Of a stretch of DNA of 64,000 nucleotides, positions 1 through 9,447 are shown piece after piece (positions within the stretch are counted from its first letter, which is position 1; every line of letters begins with the position of its first letter). The notes below the pieces were generated by a model. It saw nothing but the letters and a program-made list of their open reading frames with translations, was not told the origin of the DNA and searched no databases. Both the position numbers and the translations under genes were made by a program. The stretch comes from Methylovulum sp. (GTDB lineage: Bacteria; Pseudomonadota; Gammaproteobacteria; Methylococcales; Methylomonadaceae), in NCBI GenBank assembly GCA_028712695.1, contig JAQTQZ010000011.1, positions 54,616-118,615 on the forward strand, read 5' to 3'.

Positions 1-544
1 GCCGTGCCAGCTCTTCAGCCGTAGGCCAAAGCTCCAAATCATTAGGCGACAGGTTATAAACATCCATCTCAATGCGTGGGCTCATCCTTTCATTGGCTGG
101 GCGTAGAAAATCGACTTCAAATAAAACTTGCTGGGGTGCCGTAGAATTAGGGCTTACCAATAGGGCATCGGTCTGGGGACAGAGTCTCCAGCGTTTGCCT
201 AGCGGCTTATAATTGGGATCATAGAGCGGCGAAGTGTCTTTGCCAGCCATGTAAGCATCAAAATTCAACACGGGCTTGCCGACAGTTTCAGGGTCTTCCC
301 CGCAATTGCGGAACAACACCAATAACGGTGTCCGCTGTTTTAAATCCCATGGGCTGAATTGCACCAAAAAACGCGTGTCCCCTCCCACTGTGTCGCCAGG
401 TTGAACCCGGCCTTCCTTTCCGGCTTCTAAAATTTGCCACGCAACGGCGGCTGGCTGGTCTGCATGGATTATTTGGCTGGATGCAACTATGCCTAGTGCA
501 AGTAATGCGCTAGGTAAATAACTTATTCGATTAAAGATTCGCAT
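1..544 (-). CDS. secreted protein of unknown function (partial, C-terminus outside window)
   Basis: An open frame of 181 codons runs from an ATG at 544 off the left edge, so the C-terminus is missing. The start is supported by an AAGAGGTGG ribosome-binding sequence. Residues 1-28 look like a Sec signal peptide: MRIFNR, then a hydrophobic stretch ending near IIHA-DQ. The mature part has no domain I recognise. It contains two cysteines, in FRNCGED and RLCPQT, that could form a disulfide. The gene lies divergently from the secreted protein at 1035. The export prediction is firm; the function is unknown. Confidence 0.6.
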   Translation of the reverse strand, partial: MRIFNRISYLPSALLALGIVASSQIIHADQPAAVAWQILEAGKEGRVQPGDTVGGDTRFLVQFSPWDLKQRTPLLVLFRNCGEDPETVGKPVLNFDAYMAGKDTSPLYDPNYKPLGKRWRLCPQTDALLVSPNSTAPQQVLFEVDFLRPANERMSPRIEMDVYNLSPNDLELWPTAEELAR

Positions 545-1034
545 AAACCACCTCTTAAAGTTATTATAAATTTACTATTTTGACCTGTTAACAGTTACAA
601 AAAAACACTATAAAACAACAAGGTCACTTTGATTATAGACTTTTCTTGAGGATGTGATATTTTTTTGTTTACAAGGTAAAAAATAAATGCTCAGTTTTTT
701 TAGGAAGGCTTTAAAGCGCCAGAATAGCAGTTTGGTAGCCCTGATTTGTAGCGGATAGCCCGTAAAAATTTAAACTACGGCGGCCATTATCGAATGTTAA
801 ACAGCTAAAAATATATTTTGCTATCGTTGGGCCAACTACGTTATTGTCCATTTTGGTTCCTTCTTCATACGGGCCTACGCACTGCCGTGTTGCCAATGCG
901 TAATTTTTGGCACATGCTTTAAACGGCATGTGGCTCGTGTAGGTTACTTAGATTGGGAAGTTCAGTGCATTCTGCGTTGCGGTTAGAACACGTTCTGTAT
1001 AAATCAACAGCTTTTATAAGAGAGGGGAATAATC
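545..1034. other. AT-rich intergenic region between divergent secreted-protein genes
   Basis: This stretch of about 490 bases separates two divergently transcribed genes for exported proteins and is strongly AT-rich from 545 to 700, as expected for promoters. A 72-codon minus-strand frame at 711-929 is the only sizeable frame. It has no clear ribosome-binding site and I do not recognise its product. No convincing sigma-70 hexamer pair, repeat or RNA structure was found. Confidence 0.4.
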
Positions 1035-1535
1035 ATGAGAGATAACAAACTATTAATATCAATGGCAATCGTTTGCTTAGCTTTTGCAATCGTTCAAGAC
1101 GCATCCGCGACCAGTTGGTTTAATTATTCGCAGACCAAGAATTCCGTGACAATCACCGGCCCCGATTTTGCTAATACGACGGTTTTGCGTGCGGTCTCTG
1201 TCACTTGTCCTGCGGCAGGGTTTCTTATGGCGCAGGGCAGTGCGCAGATCCAGTTAACCCCCTTGGCGGGAATTGACACTGTGCAAGGGGGCATCAGCAT
1301 CACCCGTAACAGTAGGGCTCCCTTTCCGGCCGACCCGAACCATTACAATAGCATTGTTCTTAGTGCGCCCAATGGCGGCAACGCGGTGCTGCCGGGGTTT
1401 ATACAAAGGGTCGACAGTTGCAGCCAAGGCCAGAAGATGACTTATCGGTTCGTCGCCTGGCATGAATCGGCAAGCGATGCAAGTATTGCGCTTGGGCCAA
1501 GGCTGGTCGTGCAATTTTTTAGCGACAAAATCTAG
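1035..1535 (+). CDS. secreted protein of unknown function
   Basis: 166 residues. The ATG is preceded by AGAGGGG at good spacing. Residues 1-25 form a signal peptide with a hydrophobic core and a likely cleavage after DASA. The mature protein of about 140 residues is rich in beta-forming residues, Ser and Thr, and has two cysteines, in SVTCPA and DSCSQG, probably a disulfide-stapled beta domain. It matches no family I can name. It is followed by an 8-bp hairpin at 1581-1600 and faces the DUF167 gene. Export is well supported; function is unknown. Confidence 0.65.
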   Translation: MRDNKLLISMAIVCLAFAIVQDASATSWFNYSQTKNSVTITGPDFANTTVLRAVSVTCPAAGFLMAQGSAQIQLTPLAGIDTVQGGISITRNSRAPFPADPNHYNSIVLSAPNGGNAVLPGFIQRVDSCSQGQKMTYRFVAWHESASDASIALGPRLVVQFFSDKI

Positions 1536-1580
1536 CCGTCGTTGAATGGGTCGTCCTCGTTAGTGGGCGGTTCTTCTCCG

Positions 1581-1600
1581 CAACAGAATGCGTTCTGTTG
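1581..1600. terminator. hairpin between convergent genes
   Basis: Perfect 8-bp stem, CAACAGAA / TTCTGTTG, with loop TGCG, between the stop codons of two convergent genes. There is no T-run directly after it on either strand, so it may be a weak bidirectional terminator or a processing barrier. Confidence 0.4.
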
Positions 1601-1603
1601 GTC

Positions 1604-1939
1604 CTATTGGGTGTTTTTCAATTCTTGAGACAGTTGCTTATTGATGACCGAAGGCAGGTTTTTTGGGGATTTTATGCGCAGCTGTTTGTTGACATTAAAT
1701 CTGCCAAACACCACTTCAATATCATTGGTGGTCACGCCAAATTCTTTTGCCAAGAAGCGGACCATGTGATCGGTTGCCTTGCCTCCCACTGGCGTGGCTG
1801 TCACGCTAATTTTGAGTTGATTGCCTTTAGCTTTGCCAATGACATCCTGTTTCGCACTGGGTTTTCCGAGAACATTAAGCACTAGCGTTTCACCATCCCA
1901 AGCGCAGAAAGAATTCATTGCTGCTTTTTTGTCCGCCAT
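1604..1939 (-). CDS. DUF167 (YggU/UPF0235) family protein
   Basis: 111 residues, typical length for the DUF167 family. The sequence shows the family hallmarks: a WDGETLVLNVLGKPSAKQ strand near the N-terminus, then VTATPVGGKATDHMVRFLAKEFGV and a C-terminal R(I)KSPKNLP strand. The family is a small alpha/beta fold of unknown biochemical role, often encoded near yggS and proC. The start at 1939 has GGAG seven bases upstream; an internal Met at residue 8 is the alternative. It stands alone here, convergent with the secreted-protein gene. The family call is strong. Confidence 0.85.
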   Translation of the reverse strand: MADKKAAMNSFCAWDGETLVLNVLGKPSAKQDVIGKAKGNQLKISVTATPVGGKATDHMVRFLAKEFGVTTNDIEVVFGRFNVNKQLRIKSPKNLPSVINKQLSQELKNTQ

Positions 1940-2183
1940 TTTATCTCCGGCATGTCATGCCACGTTATCAATTGAAGTTACATATTTAACCCATTACCCA
2001 GTTTTTAAGCAATCGGCAAACAATCTGTCTGATGGGCGTTGGGGCATAAATCGGCCGGATCAGCCATGCGATAGGAAGACGGTTAACCTGAAAGGGCCGG
2101 GCCTGTTGCCGCTAGGCTAGACTACGAATTGCAGCGCAAAGCCGCTTGATATGGTGTTTGGAAAAGTGTCGGCATGTCAGTCT

Positions 2184-2870
2184 TTAATCAAGGGCTTTGT
2201 CTTGTGGGTCATAGCGATAGCCTGCGCCATAAACCGAGTGGATCAGCTCTTGGTCGGGCAATAAATCGGCCAGTTTTTTTCTCAGTTTTTTGATATGGCT
2301 GTCAATGGTGCGGTCAGAAACAATGCGTTGATCCTGATAAATCAAATCCATTAATTTTGAACGGGAAAAGATCCGTCCTGGTTGCTGGTGCAACGCCTGC
2401 AACAGCTGGAATTCGACAGTGGTCAGTTCCACTTCGTGTCCCTCTGCAAGCACCCGAAAACTATGGGGATCCAGTGCCAAGGTGCGGATGGGGTTGGCGG
2501 GCGTTTGCGCTTGCTGGCGGCGCAGCACGGCTTTAACGCGGGCGACCATTTCACGGGGGCTGAAGGGTTTGCAGATATAGTCATCGGCACCCAGTTCAAG
2601 GCCGAGCAAGCGGTCTATTTCTTCAATACGCGCAGTGACCATGATAATTGGCACCGTACTGAAGCGGCGAAGGTTACGGCAAATTTCCAGGCCATCACAA
2701 CCGGGCAACATGACATCCAACAGGACTAAATCAGTGGGGTGCGATTTAAGCCACGGCAACACGTCCAAGCCATCATTTAAGCAATCCGTGTCAAAGCCAG
2801 CGTTTTGCAGGTAGTCCGCTTGCAGGCGGGCCAGCTTTAGTTCATCTTCAACAATCAGGATATGGTTCAT
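2184..2870 (-). CDS. baeR: response regulator, OmpR family, BaeR-like
   Basis: 228 residues. The receiver domain (1-115) has the acidic pocket E8/D9, phospho-acceptor D52 in LLDVMLPG, T79 and K101 in ICKPFSP. It is followed by an OmpR-type winged helix whose recognition region includes DRTIDSHIKKLRKKL and a GAGYRYD wing. The segment RRFSTVPIIMVTARIEEIDRLLGLELGADDYICKP is very close to E. coli BaeR. The gene overlaps the upstream sensor-kinase gene by 4 bp, so the pair is translationally coupled. In E. coli BaeSR responds to envelope stress and activates efflux genes; the target genes here are unknown. Confidence 0.9.
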   Translation of the reverse strand: MNHILIVEDELKLARLQADYLQNAGFDTDCLNDGLDVLPWLKSHPTDLVLLDVMLPGCDGLEICRNLRRFSTVPIIMVTARIEEIDRLLGLELGADDYICKPFSPREMVARVKAVLRRQQAQTPANPIRTLALDPHSFRVLAEGHEVELTTVEFQLLQALHQQPGRIFSRSKLMDLIYQDQRIVSDRTIDSHIKKLRKKLADLLPDQELIHSVYGAGYRYDPQDKALD

Positions 2871-4330
2871 GGGCTAATCGGTAATTCGATGCGGATAGCA
2901 AGCCCCAGCAGGGGCGAGGGTTGTGCTTGTATCGTGCCATTATGCGCCTCAATAATGTTGCTGCATAACGCCAAACCGAGACCGGCACCGCCATGGTGGC
3001 GGTTACGCGAGCTGTCTACCCGATAAAAGCGGTCAAACAATTTTGGCAGTTCGTGTTCGGGTACGCCCGGTTCACTGTCGGAAAAATTGAGCACCAGTTT
3101 TTGGGCCTCACGAGAAATGGTAATGGCTAACTGCCCGTTAGTGTCGGTATAGTTTGCGCTATTGTTAAGCAGGTTTCGGTAAAGTTGGGATAAGCGGTCC
3201 GGGTCAGCGTAAATGCGGATGGGTTCAGGCAAGTTATTGGCCCACTTGATGGTGATTTGTTTGTTTTGGAATTCCGGTTTTAAAGCGGCTAGGTCTTCTT
3301 GTAATATCTCTACCGGATCAACATGGGCTTTGCGGTAACTTAACGCGCCTTGATCGGACAGGGATAATTGATAAAGGTCGTCCGTTAAACGATTGAGCCG
3401 CATGACATCACCATACAGCGAGTCGATAGCCTCGGCTGTCAGTGGTCGTATACCGTCTTGCAAGGCTTCCAATTCACCGCGCAATATGGCTAAAGGTGTG
3501 CGCAGTTCATGGGAAATATCCGCTACCCAGCGCCGCCTGGCTTGTTCAGACTGTTCCAGAGCGGCAGCCATGTCGTTGAAGTCACGGGCTAATTGGCCCA
3601 ATTCGTCGGTAGATTCGACCGGTAAACGAATGTCATAACGCCCCACCGCTAGTGCCTTTGCGGCTTTGGTGATCCGCTTAAGGGGGCGCCCTAAGGTGTA
3701 GGCCAATAGCCAGGCTAAGCCTGCGGACAACAAGATCATTAATAAGGCAATCCAGATAAAGGATTCGGATTGCCGTTCCATAAAACGGATTTCACTGACT
3801 TGGTTAACCGTTTTGCCCGGCAAGAGCCCCAGAAAACCGACGGTCTTTTCTTTGTAACGGATAGGTTGCAAAGATAATTGCGGCAAAGCCTCTTGACGGC
3901 CAAAAATAATACCCTTGTCTGCATCCAATAGCATGGCACGCAGTTCAAGAGGGACGAAAGGCAGTTTAGCCGGGCGTTCGGGTAATGCTGGCGGCCAAAC
4001 AGCATTAGGCTCCTTGCGCGCCTGTTCAATCCATTTGGGAGGCCGGTGATGACGATGGGGGTTGGATTGCCACAATAAATCAATCCATTTTTGCTTATCG
4101 CCGCCTAGGTTTTGCCAACTCTGATGGCTTGCATAGTATTCGGTAAGCCCTTCAATCAAGTTGGTCACGTGTTCCTGCTGCCGTGCCTCCACAAATTCAC
4201 TAAAACCTTTATCTAAAGACCAGCGCATGAAAACATACATCCCTGAAACAACAAGCAGTGTTGTCGCCAGAAAAGTCAGGAATAATTTGACGCGAATTTT
4301 TTTATGCATGGATTTTTTCTCATAACTCAT
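2867..4330 (-). CDS. baeS: sensor histidine kinase, BaeS-like
   Basis: 487 residues from the first ATG; Met8 (4309) is an alternative start. The domain order is a short cytoplasmic leader, TM1 (about 14-35), a periplasmic sensor loop (about 36-190), TM2 (about 191-212), HAMP (about 212-262), a HisKA domain with phospho-acceptor His274 in DISHELRTPL, and a HATPase domain with N box NLLNNSANY and G box GGAGLGLALC. It is encoded immediately upstream of its response regulator with a 4-bp overlap. The periplasmic loop contains a His/Pro-rich patch (PHRHHRPPKW), possibly relevant to ligand or metal sensing, which is inference only. Confidence 0.88.
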   Translation of the reverse strand: MSYEKKSMHKKIRVKLFLTFLATTLLVVSGMYVFMRWSLDKGFSEFVEARQQEHVTNLIEGLTEYYASHQSWQNLGGDKQKWIDLLWQSNPHRHHRPPKWIEQARKEPNAVWPPALPERPAKLPFVPLELRAMLLDADKGIIFGRQEALPQLSLQPIRYKEKTVGFLGLLPGKTVNQVSEIRFMERQSESFIWIALLMILLSAGLAWLLAYTLGRPLKRITKAAKALAVGRYDIRLPVESTDELGQLARDFNDMAAALEQSEQARRRWVADISHELRTPLAILRGELEALQDGIRPLTAEAIDSLYGDVMRLNRLTDDLYQLSLSDQGALSYRKAHVDPVEILQEDLAALKPEFQNKQITIKWANNLPEPIRIYADPDRLSQLYRNLLNNSANYTDTNGQLAITISREAQKLVLNFSDSEPGVPEHELPKLFDRFYRVDSSRNRHHGGAGLGLALCSNIIEAHNGTIQAQPSPLLGLAIRIELPISP

Positions 4331-4384
4331 AGCGTATTGTTATCATTAACTGTGCAAGAATTATGAAACAAACCCTTTAGGATT

Positions 4385-5086
4385 TTACCCAACCGTTGCG
4401 GTATTTTTTCTGGCACCAAATAACGCCGTGCCGATTCTGACGATAGTAGCCCCCTCGCTAATTGCGGCCTGTAAATCGTCGGACATGCCGAATGAAAAGG
4501 TGTCCAATGTCGGATTATTGAGCGCCATTACGGCTTGATAAAGGGTTTTATACGGTTGCCGTTGTTGCTCAAAATCGGTTTGCGGGGCGGGGATAGCCAT
4601 CACGCCGCGCAGCTTCAAATTGGGCAATTGGCTGACTTGCCCGCACAAATCAGCCAATTGTGCCAACGCAATCCCCGATTTGCTGTCTTCAGCGCTGATA
4701 TTGACTTGCAGGCAAACGTTCAACGGTGTTTTGCCGTCGCCCCGTTGCTCACTCAGCCGTTTGGCAATCTTTAAGCTATCCACGCTATGCACCCAGGCGA
4801 AATGTCTGGCAATGGCCTTGGTTTTATTGGCCTGTATGGGGCCGATAAAATGCCAGGTGATGTCAAAAGCGCCAAGTGCTTGTTGTTTGGCCAGCGCTTC
4901 TTGCACATAGTTCTCGCCAAAATGCCGTTGCCCCGCCTGATAAGCGGCGGCAATGGCTTCTGGCGGTTTGGTTTTGCTGACGGCCAGCAGTAAGACGGAA
5001 TGGGGAGGGCGGTTGGCGGCCCGTTCGGCTTGGCTGATTTGGGCGTGGATTTGTTTGAGGTTGTCGGTGATTGTCATAAACGTCAT
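4385..5086 (-). CDS. yggS: YggS-family pyridoxal phosphate homeostasis protein (PLPBP)
   Basis: 233 residues, the usual length for the family. The PLP-binding lysine is K38 in LLAVSKTKPP, followed by the family signatures HFGENYVQEA, WHFIGPIQANK and the phosphate-binding end SFGMSDDLQAAISEGATIVRIGTALFG. These proteins bind PLP on an alanine-racemase-like barrel without known enzyme activity and buffer PLP and amino-acid homeostasis. The start is ambiguous between Met1 (5086) and Met4 (5077), since neither has a good ribosome-binding sequence. The gene is divergent from pilT, an arrangement common in gammaproteobacteria. Confidence 0.92.
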   Translation of the reverse strand: MTFMTITDNLKQIHAQISQAERAANRPPHSVLLLAVSKTKPPEAIAAAYQAGQRHFGENYVQEALAKQQALGAFDITWHFIGPIQANKTKAIARHFAWVHSVDSLKIAKRLSEQRGDGKTPLNVCLQVNISAEDSKSGIALAQLADLCGQVSQLPNLKLRGVMAIPAPQTDFEQQRQPYKTLYQAVMALNNPTLDTFSFGMSDDLQAAISEGATIVRIGTALFGARKNTATVG

Positions 5087-5239
5087 GAAAAGAAGCAGGC
5101 GGTAAACGGCTATTAGACAATAACGCCATTAAAAAACAAAGTGCGGGGTTATGGTATAAATGATTGACTATAGCTACACTTGGCAGACAGCCCAGTGGTA
5201 TAAAGGGTGCATTTTTACTCTATTTAACGGGAAATTTTT

Positions 5240-6277
5240 ATGGATATTACTGAGTTATTGGCTTTTTCGGTTAAAAACAACGCCTCAGATTTGCATTTGT
5301 CGGCCGGTTTGCCGCCGATGATCCGGGTTGATGGCGATATTCGCCGGATCAACGTGCCTGCCCTTGATCATAAAGAAGTCCACGCGCTGATTTATGACAT
5401 CATGAACGATAAGCAGCGGCGTGATTATGAAGAGTTTCTGGAAACCGATTTCTCTTTTGAATTGCCCGGTGTGGCGCGGTTTCGTGTCAATGCCTTTAAT
5501 CAAGAGCGCGGTGCGGCGGGGGTTTTTAGAACCATTCCGTCCAAGGTGTTGACGCTGGAAGACTTGCATGCGCCGAAATTTTTTGAAGAGTTGTGTAAAA
5601 AGCCGCGCGGCCTGGTTTTGGTCACAGGACCTACCGGTTCTGGCAAGTCAACGACGCTGGCGGCGATGATCGACTTTATCAACAACAATGATTATGCGCA
5701 CATCCTGACCGTTGAAGATCCTATCGAGTTTGTCCATGAAAGCCAGAAATGCCTGATTAACCAGCGTGAGGTGCATCGTGACACGCATGGTTTTAATGAG
5801 GCGTTACGCTCGGCATTGCGGGAGGATCCGGACATTATCCTGGTGGGTGAAATGCGGGATTTGGAAACCATCCGTTTGGCATTGACCGCCGCCGAAACCG
5901 GTCACCTTGTCTTTGGCACCTTGCATACCACCTCCGCCGCGAAAACCATAGACCGTATTATTGACGTGTTCCCTGCGGCAGAAAAAGACATGATCCGCTC
6001 GATGTTATCTGAATCTTTGCAAGCGGTCATTTCCCAAACGTTGTTGAAGCGGGTTGGCGGCGGCCGTGTTGCCGCCCATGAAATCATGGTTGGCACGTCG
6101 GCGATCAAAAACTTGATCCGTGAGGCTAAAGTGGCGCAAATGTATTCCGCTATCCAAACAGGACGTAGGGATGGCATGCAGACCTTGGATCAAAACTTAA
6201 AGGAATTGGTCGATAGGGGGCTTGTCAATTCAAAGATAGCCATGGTCAAAGCCGTTAATAAAGAAATGTTCATGTAA
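5240..6277 (+). CDS. pilT: type IV pilus retraction ATPase PilT
   Basis: 345 residues, the standard PilT length. It has an N-terminal PAS-like domain, Walker A GPTGSGKST (130-138), the Asp box with VEDPIEFVH, Walker B DIILVGEMRD, a His box HLVFGTLHTTSA, and the retraction-specific C-terminal motif AIKNLIREAK. PilT hydrolyses ATP at the inner-membrane base of the pilus and drives retraction for twitching, adhesion and DNA uptake. The start has GGGA upstream. pilU follows 10 bases after the stop, so the two form an operon. No pilin genes are in the window. Confidence 0.96.
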   Translation: MDITELLAFSVKNNASDLHLSAGLPPMIRVDGDIRRINVPALDHKEVHALIYDIMNDKQRRDYEEFLETDFSFELPGVARFRVNAFNQERGAAGVFRTIPSKVLTLEDLHAPKFFEELCKKPRGLVLVTGPTGSGKSTTLAAMIDFINNNDYAHILTVEDPIEFVHESQKCLINQREVHRDTHGFNEALRSALREDPDIILVGEMRDLETIRLALTAAETGHLVFGTLHTTSAAKTIDRIIDVFPAAEKDMIRSMLSESLQAVISQTLLKRVGGGRVAAHEIMVGTSAIKNLIREAKVAQMYSAIQTGRRDGMQTLDQNLKELVDRGLVNSKIAMVKAVNKEMFM

Positions 6278-6287
6278 GGGGTAAGTG

Positions 6288-7427
6288 ATGGATTTTAAAG
6301 CACTACTGGCACTGATGGTGCAAAAAAAGGCGTCCGATTTGTTTATAACAGCGGGACGGGCACCCACCTTAAAAATTGATGGTTCTTTAGTTGAGGTTTC
6401 TAAAAATCCGTTGACGGCGGAGCAAGCGCTGAAAATAGTGTTAAGCATTATGACCCAGAGGCAAATAGATGAATTTGAAAACACCAAAGAGTGCCAGTTT
6501 GCGCTAAGTGTCCATGATGTCGGGCGCTTCCGGGTGAGCGCTTTTACCCAACGTGATGCGGCGGGCATGGTCTTGCGCCGGATTGAAAGCAAGATACCCG
6601 ATCCTGACAGTTTGCATTTACCGTCCATATTAAAAAGCCTGATTATGGAAAAACGCGGGCTGGTCATCTTTGTCGGTGGGACAGGCACAGGGAAGTCAAC
6701 TTCATTGGCGGCGCTTATTGGGTACCGCAATAAAAACAGTAGCGGCCATATTATCAGTATCGAGGATCCGATAGAGTTTCAACATAGTCATGAAGGCTGC
6801 ATTATCACCCAGCGTGAAGTTGGAATTGATACGGAATCTTATGATGTCGCGCTAAAAAATACCTTGCGCCAAGCACCGGATGTCATTCTGATTGGGGAAA
6901 CAAGAAGTCGTGAAACCATGCAGAATGCGATTACGTTTGCCGAGACAGGGCATTTATGTGTGACCACTTTGCATGCAAACAATGCCAACCAGGCGTTGGA
7001 TAGGATTTTGCATTTTTTCCCTGATGATATGCGTGACCAGCTATTGATGGATTTGTCGTTGAATTTACGCGGTATTGTTGCCCAGCAACTGATTAAACGC
7101 GCAGACGGTGCCGGACGTTATCCAGCCATTGAGGTGTTGATTAATACCCCGTTGGCTAAAGATTACATCCGTAAGGGAGAAATCCATAAGTTAAAAGAGT
7201 TGATGAAAGATTCCAGGGAACAGGGCATGCAAACGTTTGACCAAGCACTTTATGATTTGTATGTGGATGGCAAAATCAGCTATGAAGACGCGCTCAATTC
7301 GGCCGATTCAAAGAACGAAGTCCGCTTGATGATTAAGTTGGGTGCAGAAAATCCCGGCGTCTTTGGTAAGGACGATATGGCGTTGACACAGCCTGATGAC
7401 ACTATAGATAACAGGTTGATTTTTTAG
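6288..7427 (+). CDS. pilU: PilT-dependent retraction ATPase PilU
   Basis: 379 residues. The ATG at 6288 is preferred because AAGGGG lies just upstream; an in-frame GTG directly before it is the alternative. Walker A is GGTGTGKST, the Asp box contains SIEDPIEFQHSH, Walker B is DVILIGETRSRET and the His box HLCVTTLHANNA. The C-terminal tail extends beyond PilT (GMQTFDQALYDLY, then about 50 further residues), as in PilU. PilU works with PilT to strengthen pilus retraction. It lies directly behind pilT and is followed by a strong GC hairpin at 7457-7484. Confidence 0.94.
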   Translation: MDFKALLALMVQKKASDLFITAGRAPTLKIDGSLVEVSKNPLTAEQALKIVLSIMTQRQIDEFENTKECQFALSVHDVGRFRVSAFTQRDAAGMVLRRIESKIPDPDSLHLPSILKSLIMEKRGLVIFVGGTGTGKSTSLAALIGYRNKNSSGHIISIEDPIEFQHSHEGCIITQREVGIDTESYDVALKNTLRQAPDVILIGETRSRETMQNAITFAETGHLCVTTLHANNANQALDRILHFFPDDMRDQLLMDLSLNLRGIVAQQLIKRADGAGRYPAIEVLINTPLAKDYIRKGEIHKLKELMKDSREQGMQTFDQALYDLYVDGKISYEDALNSADSKNEVRLMIKLGAENPGVFGKDDMALTQPDDTIDNRLIF

Positions 7428-7456
7428 GGGATCGGATGCTGTTTCTTAAATTGGGT

Positions 7457-7484
7457 GTGGCGGCGGGTAAGCGCTTGCCGCCAC
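7457..7484 (+). terminator. likely terminator after pilTU
   Basis: GTGGCGGC / GCCGCCAC 8-bp stem, with further pairing inside the loop, 30 bases after the pilU stop. It is followed after 10 bases by CATTTTT. It is GC-rich and well placed to end the pilTU transcript, though the T-run is not immediately adjacent. Confidence 0.6.
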
Positions 7485-7630
7485 TTAGTCTTCATTTTTA
7501 GCAAATTTTCAGGCACTTTTTGGTTCTGATGTGCCGTTGGCTAGAGGCTCGTATTGGAAAGCGCCGCTGCACATTAGACTGGCAGTGATAAAATACGGCT
7601 ATTATTCCATTGTTCGTCTATTGAGGTTTT

Positions 7631-8524
7631 ATGAACGCACCAAAAGCGCTTTACGAATCATCCTTGTCATCTTTAAAACTGCTTGCCCGTGGCAAAGTGC
7701 GTGACATTTATGATATTGATGAGCAAACCATGCTCATCGTCACCACGGACAGGCTGTCAGCATTCGATGTCATTTTACCCGACCCGATTCCAGGGAAAGG
7801 CCGCGTACTGACCCAGGTATCCAATTTTTGGTTTGCCAAGCTGCAGCACATCATCCCCAACCATCTGGCTGCGACAACGTTGGAACAGGTTTTGCCAGAC
7901 CCTGTTGAACGCGCCCAGGTTGAAGGGCGGGCGATTGTGGTTAAAAAACTGCGTCCTTTGCCGGTTGAGGCTATTGTGCGTGGTTATCTGATTGGCTCTG
8001 GTTGGAAAGATTATCAGGCTTCGGGTGCTGTATGCGGCATTCCATTGCCTGCTGGGTTGCAACAAGCGCAACAATTGCCGGAACCCATTTACACGCCATC
8101 GACCAAGGCGGGTGTCGATCAGCACGATGAAAATATCCCCTTTGCAAAATCGGTCGAGCTGATGGGGCAAGACATTGCCGGGCAGGTGCGTGACGCCAGT
8201 TTGCGCCTGTATAAAGAAGCTGCCGATTATGCTAAAGGACGGGGCATTATTATTGCCGACACCAAATTTGAATTTGGGGTGGATAAGGATGGTGTGCTAT
8301 ATCTGATTGATGAAGCACTGACGCCGGATTCGTCGCGGTTTTGGCCTGCTGACCAGTATCAGGTTGGCATCAGCCCGCCGAGTTTCGACAAGCAATATGT
8401 GCGTGATTATTTGGAAACACTGGATTGGGATAAAACCGCACCAGGCCCTTCTTTGCCTGCCGAAGTTGCCGAGTTTTGTGCGGCAAAATACCGTGAAGCG
8501 GAAGTTAGCTTGACGCAAGGCTGA
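7631..8524 (+). CDS. purC: phosphoribosylaminoimidazole-succinocarboxamide synthase (SAICAR synthetase)
   Basis: 297 residues, the longer form of the enzyme related to yeast ADE1; the short bacterial type is about 240 residues. It joins CAIR and aspartate with ATP in purine synthesis. Visible motifs are GKVRDIYD at the N-terminus, [20 protein letters not shown], the substrate-binding [17 protein letters not shown], and the catalytic-region segments IADTKFEFG and [14 protein letters not shown]. The start has TTGAGG ten bases upstream. It is a single-gene transcript that converges on mazG and is separated from it by two strong hairpins. Confidence 0.95.
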   Translation: MNAPKALYESSLSSLKLLARGKVRDIYDIDEQTMLIVTTDRLSAFDVILPDPIPGKGRVLTQVSNFWFAKLQHIIPNHLAATTLEQVLPDPVERAQVEGRAIVVKKLRPLPVEAIVRGYLIGSGWKDYQASGAVCGIPLPAGLQQAQQLPEPIYTPSTKAGVDQHDENIPFAKSVELMGQDIAGQVRDASLRLYKEAADYAKGRGIIIADTKFEFGVDKDGVLYLIDEALTPDSSRFWPADQYQVGISPPSFDKQYVRDYLETLDWDKTAPGPSLPAEVAEFCAAKYREAEVSLTQG

Positions 8525-8554
8525 AAATGTTGCTGACAAGTGGGGTAGTAGGCG

Positions 8555-8609
8555 CTGCCCTATGATGATAGGGCAGTCCCTTGACCGCAATAATAGCGGC
8601 CAAGGGACT
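8555..8609. terminator. two overlapping hairpins between convergent purC and mazG
   Basis: The first stem is CTGCCCTA / TAGGGCAG (8555-8576). The second is AGTCCCTTG / CAAGGGACT (8575-8609), with an inner CCGC / GCGG stem. The two share their boundary bases, so they may be alternative structures. Their location between two stop codons suggests a bidirectional terminator, although neither ends in a T-run. Confidence 0.55.
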
Positions 8610-8631
8610 GTGCTCCCACATTATTAGTTTG

Positions 8632-9432
8632 TCATCTGCGCCCTAACACCACTTTAGCCTGATCCCAAAACGCATCCAGTTCAGCCAGTTCACAATCGAG
8701 CAATTCCCGCCCAGACAAGGCCACTTGTTGCTCAATATACTGGAACCGCTTGGAGAATTTTTGGGTGCTTTCTTTAAGCGCGATTTCGGGATTGACCTTT
8801 AAATGGCGCGCCAGATTGACGACAACCAGCAATAAATCACCAATTTCTTCCTGAATATGTGCCTGGTCGCCGGATTGGAAGGCTTCTTTCACTTCATCCA
8901 GCTCTTCATGCACTTTGGCAAAAACGGGTTCGGTGTCAGGCCAGTCGAAGCCATGATGGGCGGCACGGTCTTGGATTTTTTCACACGCCATTAACGCCGG
9001 TAGGCTGAGGGTGACACCCGATAACACGCTGGGTTGTTGGGCCGCTTTGTTTTTTTCTTGGCGTTCGTCAGCCTTCGCTTGTTCCCACGCTTGCTGGCGT
9101 TCGGCATCGTTGTTAAACACAGTGCCCGCAAAGACGTGGGGATGCCGGCGGACGAGTTTGTCACAAATGCTTTCAGCAACTTGCTCAAAATTAAATATGC
9201 CCTGCTCATCGGCAATTTGCGCATGAAAGACCACTTGTAGCAGCAAGTCGCCCAGTTCGGCGCGCAAGTCATCCAGATCATTGCGCTCAATCGCATCAAT
9301 CACTTCGTATGCTTCTTCGATGAGATACGGCGTCAAACTGGCAAAGTCTTGCTTGACGTCCCAGGGACAGCCCTGTTCAGGGTGGCGCAGGCGTGCCATA
9401 AGGTCGAGTAGCTGTTGGGTATTTTTTAACAT
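8632..9432 (-). CDS. mazG: nucleoside triphosphate pyrophosphohydrolase MazG
   Basis: About 266 residues, with two MazG domains in tandem. The first carries CPWDVKQDFASLTPYLIEEAYEVIDAIE and the metal-binding ELGDLLLQVVFHAQIA; the second has EELDEVKEAFQ and EEIGDLLLVVVNLARHL. The enzyme hydrolyses (d)NTPs to the monophosphate and pyrophosphate and modulates stress responses. The first ATG is at 9432; a TTG two codons upstream is less likely. The gene lies just downstream of the sugar-kinase gene on the same strand, 16 bases away, so they are probably cotranscribed. Confidence 0.93.
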   Translation of the reverse strand: MLKNTQQLLDLMARLRHPEQGCPWDVKQDFASLTPYLIEEAYEVIDAIERNDLDDLRAELGDLLLQVVFHAQIADEQGIFNFEQVAESICDKLVRRHPHVFAGTVFNNDAERQQAWEQAKADERQEKNKAAQQPSVLSGVTLSLPALMACEKIQDRAAHHGFDWPDTEPVFAKVHEELDEVKEAFQSGDQAHIQEEIGDLLLVVVNLARHLKVNPEIALKESTQKFSKRFQYIEQQVALSGRELLDCELAELDAFWDQAKVVLGRR

Positions 9433-9447
9433 GGGCAAGGTCGGTAT

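Noticed and set aside
711..929. 72-codon minus-strand frame in the spacer between the first two secreted-protein genes
   Set aside because: No convincing ribosome-binding site, no signal or domain, and in-frame stop 7 codons before the start. Kept only as a remark.
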